From Candidatus Equinaster intestinalis (lineage in GTDB: Bacteria; Bacillota_A; Clostridia; Oscillospirales; Acutalibacteraceae): 6,308 nt of DNA. The position numbers were made by a program, and so were the translations under genes. Positions within the stretch are counted from its first letter, which is position 1, and every line of letters starts with the position of its first letter. Positions 5,849-6,308 of this stretch are shown in pieces. Below the pieces are notes generated by a model. It did not search any database. It was given only the letters and a program-made list of their open reading frames with translations, and was not told where the DNA came from. The stretch covers positions 1 to 6,308 of the forward strand of contig JAGHTJ010000062.1 of the NCBI GenBank assembly GCA_018065375.1, read 5' to 3'.

Positions 5849-5983
5849 ATGAAAAGCATCGGAGAAATCATTAAAAATTACCGACTGAAATCAAATATGA
5901 CACAAGAGTAACTCGGAAATAAGATGTTTGTTTCAAAGCAGGCGATTTCAAAATGGGAAACGGTAAAACGCAATACCAGATAA
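5849..5983 (+). pseudogene. Broken XRE-family helix-turn-helix regulator (N-terminal remnant)
   Basis: From ATG 5849 the frame reads MKSIGEIIKNYRLKSNMTQE, then TAA at 5909-5911, then LGNKMFVSKQAISKWET up to a second stop at 5981-5983. This is the standard start of a Cro/cI-type HTH_3 DNA-binding domain: helix 1 RLKSNMTQEQLG, recognition helix VSKQAISKWE. The first stop falls where the family usually has Gln (TQEQLG), one base change from CAA. After WET the expected GK/GR-T-x-P-D-I is found only in another frame (GKT at about 5963-5971), which suggests a second lesion, a 1-nt frameshift. At most 43 codons remain of a domain of about 60, and no C-terminal region is visible. It cannot make a working repressor as read here. 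A sequencing error could explain one lesion, not easily both. Confidence 0.8.
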
Positions 5984-5990
5984 AGCAAAA

Positions 5991-6012
5991 GGCAGGTTCA
6001 CCCGAACCTGCC
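5991..6012 (-). terminator. Isolated perfect hairpin, terminator-like on the minus strand
   Basis: GGCAGGTTC (5991-5999) and GAACCTGCC (6004-6012) form a 9-bp GC-rich stem with a 4-nt loop. Reading the minus strand it is followed by TTTTGCTTT, a fair terminator tail; reading plus there is no T tract. No minus-strand gene lies upstream in the window, so it may be a leftover of lost sequence or a block to leftward read-through into the lipoprotein operon. Confidence 0.45.
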
Positions 6013-6146
6013 CGTACATAGAAAAACAGATAAAAAATGAGTATTCATAACGGACTTGGTGAAACAAAATAAAATCAATAGTTTCGGTGCCGGACAATCA
6101 TATTCAAAAATCAAAACGCACATTTTAATAAATTCCTATTTTGCGG

Positions 6147-6169
6147 TACAATGTACTCATCAAAGGAGG
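6147..6169 (+). promoter_or_regulatory. -10 element and strong ribosome site of the 29-codon ORF
   Basis: TACAAT (6147-6152) is a good -10, but the -35 region (about 6124-6129, TTTAAT-like) is weak. AAAGGAGG (6162-6169) is a near-perfect ribosome site 7 nt before the ATG at 6177. The leader would be under 20 nt. Confidence 0.4.
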
Positions 6170-6176
6170 AATTGTA

Positions 6177-6266
6177 ATGAAAAAATACATAACAGATGAA
6201 CACACGAGACTAAAATACGAGCTTGTAGGTAATTACTCTTTAGTTGCCGGTGATGATGAGCCGTGA
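6177..6266 (+). CDS. 29-residue ORF resembling the N-terminus of TnpV-type transposon proteins
   Basis: MKKYITDEHTRLKYELVGNY followed by SLVAGDDEP and TGA. The near-perfect ribosome site and the strong terminator 1 nt after the stop argue that it is, or was, expressed. The pattern MKKYI-D-(x)-L-x-Y-x-L-x-G-x-Y-x-L resembles the opening of TnpV proteins carried by clostridial transposons, which normally run on for about 100 more residues. The resemblance is from memory, not a search. If correct, this is a truncated copy whose body was replaced or deleted at about 6264. Otherwise it is a small protein of unknown function. Confidence 0.45.
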   Translation: MKKYITDEHTRLKYELVGNYSLVAGDDEP

Positions 6267-6267
6267 G

Positions 6268-6306
6268 AACACACCCTCAACCTTGATTTGGTTGAGGGTG
6301 TGTTTT
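6268..6306 (+). terminator. Strong intrinsic terminator after the 29-codon ORF
   Basis: AACACACCCTCAACC (6268-6282) pairs perfectly over 15 bp with GGTTGAGGGTGTGTT (6290-6304), loop 6283-6289. The T run at 6303-6306 partly overlaps the stem. It starts one base after the TGA at 6264-6266. Confidence 0.88.
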
Positions 6307-6308
6307 AT

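Noticed and set aside
6038..6073. 11-codon plus-strand frame from the ATG at 6038
   Set aside because: Too short, no ribosome site, no recognisable residues.

Overview
The window looks like a chromosomal segment of a low-to-moderate GC, spore-forming gut Firmicute, probably a Clostridia member of the Ruminococcaceae/Oscillospiraceae type. The evidence is a spoVAC-spoVAD pair (spore dipicolinate transport), strong GGAGG-type ribosome sites, and a secreted multi-repeat BspA-type leucine-rich-repeat protein ending in a dockerin-like segment. The genus is inference; no rRNA or other marker is present.

Layout. All substantial genes lie on the minus strand and are read right to left. (1) 1-2147: a large secreted protein, cut off by the left edge, with signal peptide, leucine-rich repeats, two CxxC modules, three Fn3-like repeats, a carboxypeptidase-regulatory-like domain and the first half of a dockerin-like repeat. 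(2) 2148-2376: its leader region, with a promoter, a long nested inverted repeat and an intrinsic-terminator hairpin placed directly before the Shine-Dalgarno sequence. This is the most unusual structure in the window and looks like a transcription-attenuation leader. (3) 2377-3828: spoVAC and spoVAD, abutting with no gap; no spoVAE follows. (4) 3885-3931: an intrinsic terminator closing the next operon. (5) 3951-5658: a two-gene operon, a predicted beta-propeller lipoprotein followed by a small four-helix membrane protein. (6) 5659-5848: a divergent control region with two possible promoters for the lipoprotein operon, a perfect 7-bp dyad and a rightward promoter. (7) 5849-6308, plus strand: decayed sequence, with a broken XRE-family helix-turn-helix gene, an isolated hairpin, and a 29-codon ORF resembling the start of TnpV-type transposon proteins, closed by a strong terminator.

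How the parts fit. SpoVAC and SpoVAD act together in moving dipicolinic acid into the forespore and out at germination. The lipoprotein and membrane protein form a separate envelope operon of unknown role. It was perhaps once controlled by the divergently transcribed XRE regulator, which is now dead. The LRR protein is an independent surface or secreted protein with its own promoter and leader. The right edge looks like the worn margin of a mobile element. The stretch 5984-6176, apart from the hairpin and promoter listed, shows no gene I can support.
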